Part shown: positions 45,391-58,700 of the stretch, piece after piece | Position numbering within the stretch: position 1 is the first letter of the stretch | Layout of the letters: each line of letters begins with the position of its first letter | Source: Silene latifolia | Lineage: Eukaryota > Streptophyta > Magnoliopsida > Caryophyllales > Caryophyllaceae | Reading direction: 5' to 3' | NCBI RefSeq assembly: GCF_048544455.1 | Contig: NC_133526.1 | Span: 4,914,001 to 4,978,000 of the forward strand | DNA length: 64,000 bases | Notes under the pieces: generated by a model | The model's database searches: none | What the model was told of the DNA's origin: nothing | Seen by the model: only the letters and a program-made list of their open reading frames with translations | Translations under genes and position numbers: made by a program

Positions 45391-45791
45391 TAAATGTTAC
45401 TATTTTCTGATAAAATGTTACCATTATTTTCAGGATAAAAAGTGACAACTTTAGTTATAACATTTTGTCATTAAATGATTACATTCTATTAAAAAATGGT
45501 AATATTTTCTAGTCTGAAAATAAGACCGTCTGAAACAAGAATTATGGGTCCATCTTACATAAAATAGGTTGAGTAGATTGATGGATATTTGTAGAATGTC
45601 TAGACAATGGTCATAAATTTGTCTCGTCTATATATGTGGAGTACGCGACCCAATTTATACTTTAGACACATACGATCGTCTCAAGGGAAACCACGTATAG
45701 CTGCCCGTGGTTAAAATTATGTTAATTGAGTTACTTATTTTTAAGCTAAAGGTTAAAGTTGGGAAAATATGGATGTTTATGATTTATAATT

Positions 45792-46314
45792 GGGTTTTTT
45801 TGTCAAAAGCTACCTTATATTTAGGGGTATTTGTAAAAAGATTACCTTATATTAATTTTTTTGTTTTCAACTACCTTTATTTTCTTTATTTTTGGTCAAT
45901 AACTACCTATGCTAAGAGTATAGACAAATTTGGTTAGTTTTTCGGCTTTAAACTATCTCATACGACTCTTTAATGTTTAAATCATGCCTATACCAGATTT
46001 TGGAAAGTCATGATGTACTTACGCTTAATTTTAGTAGATACTCATAGTTATTATTGAAATGTGAAAAACATAAATCTTGGTCGGCTGAAGTTAAATTATG
46101 GTTTTTATGCGGTTGATCATTGTTGTTTGATGTTAACAGAGTCATGTGAGATAGGTTAATGTCGCTAAATCGATCAAATCTCGTCATATCGTGAGCTTAG
46201 GTAGTTTTTGACCAAGAAAAAAGAAAACAAAGGTAGTTTAAAACAAGAAAAATAATATAAGGTAGTTTTTTACAAATACCCCTAAATATAAGGTGGTTTT
46301 TAACAAAAAAACCC
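45792..46314. mobile_element. foldback MULE (Mutator-like MITE) with perfect 9-base target duplication
   Basis: TTTATAATT is found at both 45783-45791 and 46315-46323. The ends GGGTTTTTTTGTCA and inverse ...ACAAAAAAACCC open into arms of about 170 bases (CCTTATATTTAGGGGTATTT / AAATACCCCTAAATATAAGG). No coding. Nine-base duplications and long TIRs are Mutator traits. Confidence 0.85.
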
Positions 46315-46323
46315 TTTATAATT

Positions 46324-47347
46324 TAGTGACTATTTGAAATGGTAGGTCAAAATCCTTTTTAAGTCATAAATCACAATGGCTTGTGTTTTATGTTCATGTT
46401 AAACTATTGTGATGACGAAGATGTGATGATCGCTTGTTCGAGTGGGTTGTTGGCTACTACACGGTCTTCTAAAAATGAGACATGGTGCAAAGTGATCATT
46501 TAGTGACATAGTGCAATCACGCGATGGTGATGGGTGTTCGTCCCTCGACAATGCAATGCAATGCAATGCCACTCGAGGTGATCAAAAGCAAAGTTGATCC
46601 GACACGAGCCGAGCTAACATCGAATTTCCAATCCCCAGTCAAGTGGAATATCATCATTGAGATGAATTCACACGTGTTATTAACTCAATTCGAGGTACAT
46701 GACAAATTCCTTGGGAAATTTCTAGTATTATCAAGGATGTGAAATTAGACCTTCATTTTTTCGATGAAGTGATAATTAAGCATTCTTTTTTGCGGAAGCC
46801 AACAAGGTTCTTGACTTCATGGCTTCTATTGGACATTCATGTCCAACTCTTTCGAGGTGGTTTGATAGCCGGTGACTTCAACTTACCTCCCTCATTCGAA
46901 AGGATGAGATAGGTTGGTCATACTCTAGAGGATCAACCTAGTTTTCTTTCCCAATCAAAAAAAAAAAAAAAAAAAAAAAAAAAAAGCCAAATCTTTGTAA
47001 AAAAAAAATGCATTATTCACTCTCTTCTTACTTTACAAACCCGGTCTAATAAACGAGACTATCAATAAACGGCCTTTATATGTCACACAACGGCCTCGAA
47101 ATTAATAAAAGAAGGCACAATCTCAAGGAGCCCAACAAATTGGCGTCCGTTAGTCACCGGATGTACCACCATAAACCATTGTCGTCCTTTCTTCTAACTA
47201 ATCATCGTAACTGACTCGCTCCCTTTTATGCAACCCTAAAAGTCTAAAACCCTGTTAAACCCCAATTCAATCAAATTAATCCTTCTCCAAAATCCCTCCT
47301 TTCATTAATTTTTCACTAAATTAACCTAATTTCTCACAATTAACACC
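46324..47347. other. intergenic upstream of the IPI1 gene
   Basis: It holds a short repeat ATGCAATGCAATGC near 46550, a plus frame at 46524-46742 without known relatives, and a poly-A run at 46950-46986 which may mark the tail of an old retroposed copy. The last 250 bases are the IPI1 promoter. Confidence 0.4.
47129..47240 (+). promoter_or_regulatory. site II and telo-box motifs upstream of IPI1
   Basis: AGCCCA (the inverse of TGGGCT, site II) lies at 47129-47134, and AACCCTAAA (telo-box) at 47232-47240, about 108 bases before the ATG. AAACCCTGTTAAACCCC follows. Site II with a telo-box is the usual signature of plant ribosomal protein and ribosome-assembly genes, in line with the encoded protein. 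Confidence 0.6.
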
Positions 47348-50300
47348 ATGGTTCGTTCAAAAGCTCCTTCAAAAAAGCCAGCAGCCCGCGGTGTTGATTT
47401 CAAGGTATTAATTTTCATACAAATTTGAGTATTATAATTGTTACCCATTTCCTGAAATTTCTTGAATTTTAATGGGCATTTGTTTGATTTTTAATTTGTG
47501 ATTTCAGAAATATAAACGGAAGTTGGGTAGGAAGTTGCCACCTCCCAAAAATACTACCAATACTGAGATTAAATCCAAAGGTATTGCTATAATATTGTGT
47601 TTATTTTCTCTAATTGTAGTTTAGTTGATTTGTTTTTTGTGCAATTTCTTCGCCATTCAGTGGCGGAACTAAGGGGGCTAGCAAGGCGCTTGCCCTCGAA
47701 AAAAAAGGGTTTTTTGAAGTTAAAATTTTCAATTTTTGTGTTAGTGTACGTTATTCTGATTAATAATTGGGCCCCTGAAACTTTCGTCCCTAACTATGTC
47801 ATGGTTATGCCACTGGTACTAGTAGTGTAGTACTGACTGTGACTGATTCAGGGTTTATGTATGTGTAGCTATTATACTCCCTGAACAAAGTATTGCGTCG
47901 GATAAGGCGGGTTTAGCTTTGAGCAAAAAGGGTCAGTCATTGAAGGAGCTGCTCCAGCAAACATCTCATCACAATGTAAAAGTTCGCCGAGGTTAGTGGA
48001 TATGCTAATGCGGCTATTCTTTCATTTATGTGTTTATGTAGTTTGTAAAGGTTTAACCTTTGCTCAAGAATAGTGAGGATATCAGGTTCATCTCATTGCA
48101 GAGGTGAATGCCAATCGGTTGATGCTTGCAAGCTAATTATGTGTGAAGCTTTGTGATTTGATGGTTTTGTTCCTGGAAGATGAATTAGCGTCTGTTTTGC
48201 TTGCAGATGCTTTGATAGGTGTTAGGGAGATATTGCTTAAAGATCCAACAGAGCTCAGGGACCATAAGCTAGCTATTATAGAGAAGTTACGGGAGCGTAT
48301 CAATGACGACGACAAAGTAGTCCGTGAAACATTGTATCAACTATTCAAGTCAATAATCCTCCCAGGATGCAAAGAGGTGTGTATTTTCCTTTTATCTTCT
48401 TGACCCCTTTCTTAGCTTTTAAGTGATTTCTTTTTCTCTCTCTTTGCTTTATTATTCATCAGTAGCAACTAGCAAAGCAATTTTTTCTGCCCTTTCAAGT
48501 CCTAGCTAGACATCTATGAATGCTTAGTTCTACATGCATTTCAAGGTTGCCCTAGTTTTGGAATTTAGAATTATGTTCAGTCACCTATTATTATGAGTTA
48601 CTAGTTATGTTTCCTACACTCGTAAAATTTCAACACCATATGCAGATAGTCAACCACGCACACTCTTTGCTCCGTTGTGTGTGCTGGAGACTGCTCGTGC
48701 ACTCCCCCCACCAATTTGCATGTGCTTATATTAAAATTCGATCTGATGGCAAACATAAATTATCATTGGGTCATCGGCAGTATTGGTTTACTGGTCAAAA
48801 TGCATGCTAACTAATGGCTCATTAAATTAAGAGAAGCGAGTGATAGAAGAGTGATAGGAGAATGTGAAGATATTATCATCGGGTCATTGGCAGTATCTTA
48901 TTATGAACTATTGAACTTGTTCGCCAGCATTTTAGGTTGGTGTGTGCTGGGCCTGCTGGCATTTCTGTACAGTTTTAGCGACTGATGTCTGATGCTGTCT
49001 CTGGTACCAATAATTTGTCTGCTTTCTTCTGGGATGAAACCATTGACAATATTTATATTGTTGGCTGCTTCTTTTTGTAGGATAATCAAGGAGCTCATAT
49101 ATCTCTGGCTATGACCTATATATTTAACGCAATGACGCACTTGGTACTTGATGTCCGGTTGATGGCTTTCAAATTCTTTGATCTTGTGATTCAGAATTTT
49201 CCTTCATCCTTTTCCTCATATGCAGAAAAGGTAGCCGTTGTTGATCTCTGTATTCTTAGGGCTTTTTTGGCTGACAATGCATATCTATAAATGTCTTGCA
49301 AGGTTGTACTTGGTACTAGTTGCTAATGTAACTTCATGGTGATTAGTCTTACCCCCTTCATTTCTGAAAGAAACTTTGATTTTATTGTCCTTGGATGGTG
49401 TATGTATATTTTATCTGCTCCTACCCCGGTAAAGAGAGTGTTGGCATACCGCCGTACCGTACATATGATTTTGTCTTTTGTTGATGTGAATTTGATTGTG
49501 AATCATGCAGCTGTATATCCATGTAATGACTGCTGTGGTTGTTTCATGTAATGCCTCTTGTATCCCTGGGTAGAAATTGTATGTTTGAGCTCTCATCTGG
49601 CACTTTGTGAATATACACATTTATCTGTTAGCCTCTTTACCGCAACCTTGGGTTTCATTTTTCTTTGTCCATTAACCTTTCTTTGGACTTTCTTGGCTGA
49701 GTGTTGGTTCTAGAAAATTGTCTGCTAGTGAGGACCCTTCTCATCTATTGCTTTGATGATATCTTATATTTCCCATAAATAATGTAGGTTCTAGAAAACT
49801 ATATGGATATACTAAAGAAGATTCATTTCCATACCGAGGACAAAAGCAAGCTAAAAACTGCACTTGCTGGACTTCTCCGCTGCTTGTCATTGTTGCCATC
49901 AAATAAAAATGGTACAGATTCTTCTGAACAGGTAATGTCCGTTGTCCATATTTATGATTAACTTAATGTCAATTTTGTACTCTTTATATCATACCTGATT
50001 TTGGTGGGCTTTTTGCATTCAAGGCATATTGCTAGCTGTAGTTGACTGGTTCGCAAATGTGCAAAACTACCCAACCCCCTCCCCCATTCCCCGACCGATT
50101 CTTGTAGTTTCCTTTTTCAGCTTCAGTCTTCAGATATTGAGTCTTCAATCCATGCATGTATGTATATTTCAGTTAACAAACGAGACACAAGTGTTGCATG
50201 CTTTCAAGGAGGTGGTGCCCAATGATTCCACTGGTATGCTCAGAATCTGATACCTACACATGTTTTCTTGTGTTTTTTCTCAGCCTCTTCAGCTTTTAGT

Positions 50301-53300
50301 AATAGGCTTTTTTCTTTTTTATTTTGAATTTTATTAAGGTGATGGAACCTGCTATAAACAAAAAGGTGTATGAGTTTTGTGTTTGACAGTTATCATGTAC
50401 CGACTCAACATTCAATTTAGAACAGCTTAACTTTAGGGCATGTATTTTGACTTGGTGCAATCAGTACTATTCAGTCATCTCATGAGATCATGTTGAGCAG
50501 TCAAAACCTTGCCATTAACTATGCACTGGATGTCATTTTCTGCTTAAAGGAGTATTTCAAGCCGTCATGGTTTTGATTACCTCACTTGACTTGTTAAATG
50601 TCAGTAATGTAAAGTTTCTGTTTAGGCAACGCAGAAACGACCGCAGTCATGGAACTTGACGGTGCAATTATTTTCTTTTAGATGACTGAAAGTTATTCAC
50701 TTTGTCGCGTTCCCATATTTAACATCTGTTGTTCGGTTTTCATAATCACCTTTTCTCTACGGGTAACTTCTTTCAGTTTCCACCCTCACCCAAGATTTCA
50801 AATTGTCATTGCACATAGGGCTCTCATGGTGCATTAGGCATGCCTCAGCTTATTATGGGAGTGTCCTTTCTATTGGCACATGTCAGTTTATATGGCTAGC
50901 TACGAAGTTGCAATATTGAAATGTTAAACTAGATGTCTCTTAAAAAATGTTGGATTAGGACGACATTTATTCCAAAAATGTTTGTGAGAGCAAACTATGG
51001 GTGACGAATTTGTCATCTCATAATCGCGGAACTGTTGCTGAGAATTTATAAGGTTTTTGTACATGTTGCCACCTGAATTTATTTTGACATTTTCATTTAT
51101 TTTTATATTGAATAACTTGTTTCTTTAATTTTTATTTTATTTCATTTTATTTTTGTTTTTATCAATACCTTTGACCAACTTTTTTTCCTGCATTGTTGGA
51201 CCCATGCCTAAACGATTTCAAATGATGATCCATGTTAGCCGACCACAAATCATATTGAGACTAAGGGTTTGTTATAGTTATTTTTAGCTTTGTGGGGGTA
51301 CAAATTTCAAATGATGATTCATGTTAGCCCCCAAATCATATTGGGACTAAGGCTTTGTTGTTGATTTTGGCTTTGTGGGGGTACAGATGTCAAAAGGAGC
51401 TAAGGATTATGTAGTTACATGGTTACATCTTTATCTGCTTAAAGAATGAATATATCCTCACCAAAATCTATTTAAAATTTTCAATAATTTTGTAGTTGAA
51501 TCTTCTCCTTATTCTTGTAGAACATGATAAGATTGGTGGAAAATTGAGCGACCTTTTGCAGCTTCTGGTCACCTGCTTCAGTGGACTAGTCTCAGTAGTA
51601 CACTCTCAGCAAGAACTTGATTCACATACATTCGACTGCATGCTGTGTATACTTCAGAGCATAGATTTAGTGGTTCAGAACTATGTCCACAGAGTCCACA
51701 AGTATCAGAAGGGTCTTCAGTCTCCAATGTCCTCTGCTACAATGACAAGTATGCAGGATCAGGATTTCCCTCCTCCATTGTTGGATAATCTATTTGCTAT
51801 TTTTCCCATACGTCCAATGGATTATCTTTCTGAGAAGGTATTTACATTTCTTTTCAACTCCTGATCCTCCTAATTGTTGCATCTTTATAACTTGTGCTAG
51901 TGATTATTGCGCGATTTTTTTTTTCTGCCAAGAACCTCTTGAGCTTGATTAATTGTATTCCCTTCCGAGATTGTGACACATTTATGGTTTCAATATTGGT
52001 GAAATTATGGTGCTTTTTGATGATTGTTGAACTTTCTAGCTCTACGCTCTCTACTCTCTTTGTATCTCTTCAGTTTTTCTGTAAGTGAAAAAAGTTATGC
52101 TCAATATAAATATTTTTCTTAGCAGTTAAATAAAAGTAAAGTGGTAGTTGTCGAGCCTTGGCTTAGTGCTGAAAAGTTTTGATCTTTACTTGCTCAAAGG
52201 AACCAGTGTTCCAATACAAGTGTGCTACTTTTTTCTATTGTATGCTGAAGTTATTCGTGAATTTTTGTTTGTGGTGCATTCTAACTAATTTAGCCATTTC
52301 CATTCTGCCATACTCGAGTGTGTGTAAAATGTCGTAGTATTAACCCTTCTGTCTTAGAAATGTTTGGTTTGTTTCTGGTAGTAACCATTCTGGATTTGCT
52401 TATAATATATTATTCCGTGTATTGTTTTATTATACGTTTAGAACTGTTGTTTGTTTGATCTATCTTTTGCTTTTTGGTTGGCAGGATGATCAGAGATATT
52501 TTATATTAAATACAGTAATATCCCAAATATACTTCACTTTCAGAAAATGGATCTGCCCTTCACTCGGCTTACCCGATGAATTCTTGGAATTCGTAGTGGA
52601 TGTGCTCCCTAAGGTCTGGTTTTTTTTTTCGATACTCTATAACCAATGTCTGGTCGTCAAATTTCTGGTGTTGGAGTGCAAACGCCAAACGGGCATATGT
52701 ATTTTATGCTCTTAAAATTTCAAGGCATTGCAATTTCCAAATCCTTGGAGGGAATTTGTGCAGAATAAACGTTTCAATAACCCACGCAGATATCTTGTAT
52801 TAGTTTACTTGTTACTGGATCTTGTTACCTGGACTTGATGATAGCATTAGTGGATCATCCGGCCTCATCCCTGATAGTATTTATACATTTTTGCTTCTGT
52901 AGCATACAGCTCTGAAGTCATTGACATTTTTTTCTATGAGCACTATTAATCGTTTTGTTTAAGAGGTCCATTTCTTACAAGGGTGCACTTGTCGTTTCAA
53001 GTAGAATTTTTTGTTGAAATTGTACTTGCATTTTGTTTTAAATTTATGTTGATTTATTATTGTATTTATCTTCAGGTACGTGGTGTTAAGCTAACTAATA
53101 AGGCATTAAATGAGAAGCATCTAGTTCCGCTGGTTCCTTTTATTCCAAGTCTGATAGCAACAGTAGATTCAAACCAGAAGCACGCTCTTTTGCAGGTTTG
53201 TCATTCCCCGCGCATATTTTTCCCTTTGAATAATAGAGGACTTCTAGGCCTGTAGCACTAAAAGAAGAAAACCTTCTTGGATGGAGTTGTTGACAAGGGA

Positions 53301-55733
53301 ACAGGATTGAAGGATATTTTGAATGGTAATAGGATTTATAAATAGTGACCGACATTCGCAAACTTTTACTTTTGAATGATTTAACATTCATTCTCACCAT
53401 CTCAGAGTTGGATTTGTATTAGATCTGCTATTCTATTTCCAATTTTTATCTTTGTATTTACCATCTACTATTCATCCTCGTGTCTCTTCTTGATATATGG
53501 CATAAATCCTTTTCATTTCATTCGTGGTTGTGGGCCTTGTGACAACTTCTCTCTTACCACTTTGGTATCTCATATTTTCTAGTATAATAACACATCTAGC
53601 CAGAATGCTTATTCTGGTGCCATCAATGTCTGTAATAAACTCTAGTTGTACAACATCAGTTCCAGAGTAAAGGAGGGCGAATACCCATCTGTCACAACCT
53701 TCCCTTTGATATTGAGTGGTAACTTCCTTTTGCAATGTCCTACATACAATGGCTCACATTCATGTTGAGTAGGCCACCGCCTATGCTACTCAGACACGAG
53801 TAAGACTCATACGAGTGTTACACATGGGTACGTATCCAAGCGTCAGTCATGATTCAAAATTTGAGAAACGTGGACTTCGTATTAAAATGAGGACATAGGT
53901 AATGAGGGACATGTCTATCAAAAGATAAATTTGATTAAAATTACGAAACAGTAAATTATTTAAGAGTGAATGTAAAGATGTAGGAAACATAAGCTTTAAG
54001 ATTGTGAGAAATCATACTATATGCGACATATTCCAAACTCTTCGTGTACTTCTGTCATGCAAATAAGCAATCCTTTCTTTTTGCATTCAATTGGTAAGGT
54101 GTTGGGTAAGGATTCCATACGAGCATACCATGTCCTTCTTGAGAGACCTGTTAAACGCTGGTAAGGTTAAGAGTCGGAGTACCGTAGGTCCCCACTGCCT
54201 TGCAAATTGACCCATATAACCTCGCCCTAGCAGAGAGCCTTCAGAATGCTTTATTAATGTTGTTGAGGTTTGTACAATCGTATAAACTACGCTACAACAA
54301 CTTTTACCTCTAATGTCCTACTTGTCAATTTGGAACTTGATGAGAAATAATTTGGTCTTTTGAAAACATCAATGAACTATTTGTGATGTAATGATAAATT
54401 GGTAATGTACCTACCCTAAAAATGTCTGATCATGAACTTTTGTTTTTGTCTCCTGATGTGGTTTATGTTATTCATGGAAAACTGCAGGCTTTCACAACTG
54501 CATTTAAAAACAGTTATGCTGACTCGTCAATGAAGATGGCTTGCTTAAAAGCTTTGGAAGAAATGCTTGCTTCTGTAAGTTCTTGAACTGTCTCACTTTG
54601 GTGTCTATGTTTTTTTCGTTTGATTTGTTTGTAACTTGTGTACGTGTCAGCTGGACATTTATGGTTTCTAATACTAAGTTGCCCGACACCCTTTACATGT
54701 TATGCGGCTGATGCCAGGTTTATAGGCGTTAATTTTGCCTCAATGTAAGAAAGGATAAAGCGACTGTTCTGTTTGGTCTAGTGGTAAAAGTTGAAGAAGT
54801 TGGTTTATCCTTGTAATTTTGTCAACCGGGAAGTAATCGACCTAGTTCGCTCAACCCCACTGAAGCCTGAATTGATGTGCACACATTGAGTCATGTGGTT
54901 GGCTAAAATCTATATATCATATAATATACTCAGATCAGAGTGTATTGTGTCTCAGTTATACCATTCTTGCAGACATGTACCATAAAACAGGTAGCCTGTG
55001 GTAATGGGATTATAACAATTTAATTACTGTCTCCGTGTAAGCAGTGCTAATGTAACCTTCACTAATTTCAGGAAGAAGAGATTCTGTATTCAGACTCCAG
55101 CGATTTAGATGTGCACGACTATCAGAAGATTTGGATAGAAGAGACTGGGTTGCTGCTTAAATTATTTGGCAATGGACATCCATCGAAGTTGCATGTATAC
55201 AACTTTCCCTTTGATATAATAAATTGTTGCATTGTAAAATTCTTGTGCGTATGTTATGTCCCTTTTCTGGTGCTGTCAGCTTGATATTTGCTTCTCCATC
55301 CTTTTTGTTATATCTCCTTTCCACAGGCGTTGCTGTGTTTTCTTGTTCGCCTTGGACAAATTGGGCTTCGAAACAATGATCTTGCTGAAGAGTATGATAG
55401 ACTACAGGATCAATTTCGAGAATTTTTTTGCTTATGCACAGATGAAGGTGACTTGCTATTTTCTAACTTGCTTATTCCTGTTTGGGAAGTTTTATTTGTA
55501 TCCACGTGGCATCAAACATCCAGTACATGTCAATAGTTCCCAACAGTTAATATCTTAAAATTTTCACTTTGTTCCTTAGGGTTGTGCGAATTCCACTTGA
55601 TGCCCTACGGTTTAATTCTACTTTGGCAATTTGATGTTTGAGTTATTTCCCACGTTGGTGACGTGAGATTTGAAAAATCTCTCATTAGTGTAACTTAAGG
55701 TCTCCCCAAACCATTTTGGGATTAAGGCTCTGA

Positions 55734-55764
<31 letters not shown>

Positions 55765-58700
55765 GAGTGTAACTTGAGGTCTAAAAGAGTCAAATTTTAT
55801 CTAAATTAATGACATTTTTCAGCATATAAAATGCAAAAATACGCATTGAAGTAAAATATTAAGGGTGAAATTTCACAAAAAAAAAAGCTACTTTATAAAG
55901 GATTTTTTTTTGGAATGAAGTTTTCGTTACATTTACACTTTAGGTCACAAAAGAGAGAAAATCCCTAACATCGGGTCACTAATGTGGAATCAGGCAATCA
56001 GCCGAACCTCAGGCAACAAAGTGGAAATATTCTTATATCTTTTGCATTGAATTATGGGCGATATTCCTAAAATGTACAAAGGTGAATTGGTTCACACATT
56101 TAATTTTAATAAATTGAGTTGAGATAGTTTCCACCCAAACTAGTTGTTGCTCTGCGCTTGGCACTATTGCAATGGGCACAATTGGTCAATTAGATAATTT
56201 TGGGACCCTTTTTTTTGGATGTCATAAGCAATGGTGAAGTGAGGTATGGCCATGGGGGTTCAATTCAATGTGGACAGCGTGATTAGGTATTAGTAGCTTG
56301 CATTTCGGAAAAACAATGCGAGTCAAAGGAGGCTATGGAGTATTTCAATAACTTCCATACAGAAATTGGTAGTCCACAATTTTTGGTGCACTCCGTTGAA
56401 TTATACGGTAGCATAGCCAGAGTTCAGTATATTTTGTTGTTCCGTAAATAAGAAAAATCTGAGGTGAGAAAAATAATTCGTTCGGGCGGCAAACAGGCAA
56501 AGTATCCAGATTGTTTAATCATTTTGCATACACTTCTTATGTTAGGTGTTTTAATCTTAAAATGCTGGAAAACACAGCTGTAAATTAGGTGTCTCATGTA
56601 ATTAATTTTATTCTCTCTGTCGTTTCAATTTTATTAGATGTCTTTGAAGGGACAATTAAAGTTCTTGTATACAAAAATTTTTCCAGAGTTAAAGGGATCA
56701 AACTTCGGAGTATATTTCAATTTGTAAAAGCCCTTCAAAGTTCAAAATGCCTGTTATACATGACCTCAGTGGAGACAATTTCCTGTCAGCTAAGGGTGGG
56801 TGTTGCAAAGAGGTTATTACGCATTCTCAGACCGATGATTGTAGTATTTCTCAAAATATTTTAAGTTCATTCCAAATTCTAAACCAAGAGGAATACATTG
56901 GCGCCCTTTTCAATCAGCCAGCTATGGCCTATGCATGATACATATGGGAAATTGATAATTTAAATTGGTTTCTGATCTGAAAGCAATGTTGACTTTAGCC
57001 GTAATCAGAAGTTTATGAAAGGAATTTTAGAATTGATGCTGGCATTATCGTCAAGTAGCAAGTTTTTCAAAAGTCTAAGGTTTCTTATGTCCTTTCCGTA
57101 AGCCTTTTTGCATCTTAAGCGCTGACGCAACCCCTGCCTTCAATTGGCTGCTTACTAATGATAGTTCTACCTGTATTTCAGGTGAAAGATGCTATGGTCC
57201 TTTTGTGCAGCTTCCAGAAGATTGTCAATTTATTTGCATTTGTTGCCTCTCTTATTTTTATTTTCTGAAAGGAGATTTGCTCTCCTCTCTGGCTTTATGC
57301 TGCTTATGTAAGCAATCCTTGCCTTTTATGTAGAATATCTTCCAAATATTTTGCTTCTCTATAGATTTGTGTACAACGTTCTGACAAAGATGAACAAATC
57401 AGGTGACCAATATGTAGAATCAAGTAACCCAATATAAGTTGGATGCAAACCTTGAGATCAGTGATTCCTTTTTGTATTGGAACCCAAACTAAAGTCAACG
57501 GAACCAAACAAGACATGAGATAGACACTAAAATAGTCATTGATACTACTCCAGAACCTTTGATTAACAAAAAATGTGAAGGCAGGAAGTAATTCAATTTA
57601 AAAAGCTTAACGAACACCGGTATGACCGAATAATCTTTTCGCGTTTGATTTAAAATGCATAAGCACAGATAATATAATTGCAGAATCAAGCCATATAACT
57701 TAATGAATTTGTTATTCTTGTTTTTTCCTCATAATTTAGTCTAAAACAGTATTACCCTAGTTTCTTGAAGGCTTTTGCCTTTGAGGGGATAGAGCCATAG
57801 AAGGGTTTCGAATTTACACAATCTCACCCTCGTATGGAAACACTGAATGTGTTTTGTCTATTATGCAAACACGTCATGAATTTCATCAATCCACAGGTAC
57901 TTCACAGGTATAGTGAATATAGAAGCACAAACAATTTGGTGGACCATTTTTGCTTATCTTATTATATACCATATTCCAATTAGGGGGCCATTGAAAGACA
58001 AGTTCTTCTAGCTAAAAATCACAAAGGGGGCTCAATTCCTCTTAATGAGGTAAATTGGAACACCCTGTAAGTAGCTCAATTAAACACCTCCATATGTACT
58101 TCAAAGGTTCTGAATTCTTTAAAAGGCGAACATAAATCAGTTGCTGTGCATTATATTCACATGTCATGTAGCTCTTGTTTGTTTTTGGCCTGTGGAATAT
58201 TTTACTGAAGGTTGCATCTGTTTTATGCTAGACTTATTTGGATGAATTTCAGGTCTTTGCTGTGAAATTATTTTATTGATGGGGTTTGGTGTTTTTCATT
58301 TGTTTTATTGGTTTCAGCCAATTCTTTGAAGCCGTCTATATTAACACATATAGTTGGAGTTGTACAATCATCATACAGAGCTGGAAGTGTTGACATTGCA
58401 GAGTACTTCAGTTTCTGCATCACCTTCTTGTCTGAATTCAAAGTTGCCACTGGTAGGTCAACTGTCTTAGCAATTTTCATATGGATAATCCGGAAACAAC
58501 CTAGTTGTGCTTTTCAATACTAGGGAAATGATGAGTACAACTGATCTCCCATGTCTTGTCATAGGCTGGAGCCTTTGAGGCATGGCAATAATGTTTTTGT
58601 TGGAAGTTCTGAGCTGGGGCATAATTTTTTCATTTAATGTTGTGTTTTATATTTGTACGAAAATATATTGCCTTCTCTTCTTGATCATCGCCGTGGTGAA

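Larger units (their letters stand above)
44649..45539. mobile_element. TTTCAGACGG-type foldback MITE, split in three by two Tourist-like MITEs
   Basis: Pieces at 44649-44693, 45059-45082 and 45391-45539 follow the order of the whole copy at 61891-62123 (TTTCAGACC...CTGAAATAAAACGGAT, then AATGTAGTTATTTTACAATT, then ATGTTACTATTTTCTGATAA and onward to CCGTCTGAAACAAG). It lies about 265 bases upstream of the MIF-like start codon. Confidence 0.7.

Noticed and set aside
56589-56938. Overlapping frames in IPI1 intron 13, first considered as an exon
   Set aside because: Neither frame fits the phase; the exon at 57182 (ERCYGPFVQLPED) joins correctly and fits the family.
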